Origin: Chloroflexota bacterium
GTDB taxonomy: Bacteria > Chloroflexota > UBA4733
Reading direction: 5' to 3'
DNA: 5,581 nucleotides
Assembly (NCBI GenBank): GCA_025449435.1
Contig: JANWJO010000179.1
Location: 1-5,581, forward strand
Both the position numbers and the translations under genes were made by a program. The notes beneath the pieces are model-generated. The model was given only the letters and a program-made list of their open reading frames with translations. It did no database searches and had not been told where the DNA came from. Of the stretch, positions 4,877 through 5,581 are shown one piece after another. The stretch's first letter is position 1; each line of letters begins with the position of its first letter.

Positions 4877-5581
4877 ATGGCCGCTCAAGTAGGTCTCGTC
4901 GGGCTCGCTGTCATGGGCGCAAACCTGGTACTCAACTTGGACAGCCACAACTTCACCGTTGCTGTGTACAACCGCACCGCCAAGCGCACCGACGAATTTC
5001 TCGAAGGTCCAGCCAGAGGAAAGGCCGTCACCGGCGCTCGAACGCTCGAAGCGTTCGTATCGGCACTCGAACACCCCCGCCGCATCATCCTGATGGTTCA
5101 GGCTGGCAACCCTGTGGATTCCATGATCGAGCAGCTGCTGCCACTGCTGGACAAAGGTGATGTGATCATGGATGGTGGCAACTCGCTGTTCCGTGACACC
5201 ATTCGACGCAGCGAAGCGTTGCAAGCAGCCGGTTTCAACTTCTTCGGCGTGGGCATTAGCGGTGGGGAAGAAGGCGCGTTGCACGGCCCGTCCATTATGC
5301 CCGGCGGACCGCAACCAGCCTATGAAGCCAATCTCGCGCCTGTGCTCAACGCTATCGCTGCCAAGGTGAGTGACGGCCCCTGCTGCACCTACATCGGTCC
5401 CGGCGGCGCTGGACACTATGTCAAGATGACGCACAATGGTATCGAGTACGGCGACATGCAGTTGATCGCCGAAGCCTATCACATTCGGCAGGGGGCCCTG
5501 GGCCTCGAAGCCGCCGAACTGGCCGCCATCTTTGACGAGTGGAACCAGGGTGAGCTGGACAGCTACCTGATCGCCATCACC
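4877..5581 (+). CDS. gnd: 6-phosphogluconate dehydrogenase, decarboxylating (3' truncated)
   Basis: Cytoplasmic oxidative pentose phosphate enzyme: 6-phosphogluconate plus NADP+ gives ribulose 5-phosphate, CO2 and NADPH. The window holds 235 codons, about half of the usual ~470-480, and cuts the gene at the right edge with no stop. Visible: Rossmann loop [12 protein letters not shown] (6-17), NRT (32-34, typical of NADP use), DGGNS (99-103), [19 protein letters not shown] (126-144), and [19 protein letters not shown] (177-195) with catalytic Lys183 and Glu190 at the numbering known for the family. The usual MVKAG is MVQAG, so Lys75 is Gln. The ATG at 4877 matches the family N-terminus exactly, although its ribosome site is weak. 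An overlapping ATG at 4866 opens only an eight-codon frame. It lies 86 bases after the hexosamine kinase with its own probable promoter. Its length and motifs favour the long classical enzyme, but the missing half prevents confirmation. Confidence 0.96.
   Translation, partial: MAAQVGLVGLAVMGANLVLNLDSHNFTVAVYNRTAKRTDEFLEGPARGKAVTGARTLEAFVSALEHPRRIILMVQAGNPVDSMIEQLLPLLDKGDVIMDGGNSLFRDTIRRSEALQAAGFNFFGVGISGGEEGALHGPSIMPGGPQPAYEANLAPVLNAIAAKVSDGPCCTYIGPGGAGHYVKMTHNGIEYGDMQLIAEAYHIRQGALGLEAAELAAIFDEWNQGELDSYLIAIT
5039..5057. repeat. Perfect 8-bp inverted repeat inside gnd
   Basis: CGAACGCT and AGCGTTCG flank a three-base CGA centre, spanning codons 55-61 of gnd. It could form a hairpin in the gnd mRNA or be chance from repeated CGAA/GCG codons, since several similar CTCGAA strings lie nearby. 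Confidence 0.4.

Noticed and set aside
4866..4892. Eight-codon upstream frame overlapping the gnd start
   Set aside because: Leader-peptide idea considered, but the peptide has no run of regulatory codons, no clear ribosome site and no attenuator hairpins around it.
4787..5482. Long open frame (231 codons) on the minus strand opposite gnd
   Set aside because: It lies antisense to a gene with unmistakable Gnd motifs, shows no recognisable domain, and is expected from GC-rich codon bias.

Overview
This window is an ordinary-looking bacterial chromosomal segment with tightly packed genes and G+C near 60% by eye. It holds six protein-coding genes and no RNA gene, insertion sequence, CRISPR array or phage signature. 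The taxon cannot be fixed from the sequence. The style of the Nth, aldo/keto reductase and AnmK proteins is compatible with a GC-rich environmental lineage such as Chloroflexota, but that is a low-confidence impression. GTG starts and purine-rich Shine-Dalgarno sites decide several gene starts.

Layout: (1) bases 2-769, plus strand, the C-terminal ~90% of an amidohydrolase-2 family lactonase-like hydrolase, cut by the left edge. (2) bases 771-1751, minus strand, an aldo/keto reductase of the D-threo-aldose (L-fucose) 1-dehydrogenase type, convergent with gene 1 and separated from it by one base. (3) bases 1786-2457, minus strand, endonuclease III (nth), 34 bases upstream of the reductase and probably co-transcribed with it. 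(4) a 148-base divergent intergenic region (2458-2605) with an imperfect stem-loop and a short direct repeat. (5) bases 2606-3841, plus strand, anhydro-N-acetylmuramic acid kinase (anmK). (6) bases 3849-4790, plus strand, a BadF/NAGK-type N-acetylhexosamine kinase, 7 bases after anmK. (7) an 86-base gap with a plausible sigma70 promoter overlapped by a 13-base palindrome. (8) bases 4877-5581, plus strand, the N-terminal half of decarboxylating 6-phosphogluconate dehydrogenase (gnd), cut by the right edge.

Two functional themes emerge. The anmK/hexosamine-kinase pair would phosphorylate the two sugars released from cell-wall anhydro-muropeptides, which points to peptidoglycan recycling. The aldose dehydrogenase and the lactonase-like amidohydrolase are the enzyme types that carry out consecutive steps of oxidative L-fucose/aldose breakdown, although here they are convergent rather than in one operon. 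nth (base-excision repair) and gnd (pentose phosphate pathway) are housekeeping genes. I see no clearly new system; the most notable items are the kinase pair, the convergent sugar-oxidation pair and the small palindromic elements in the two intergenic regions.
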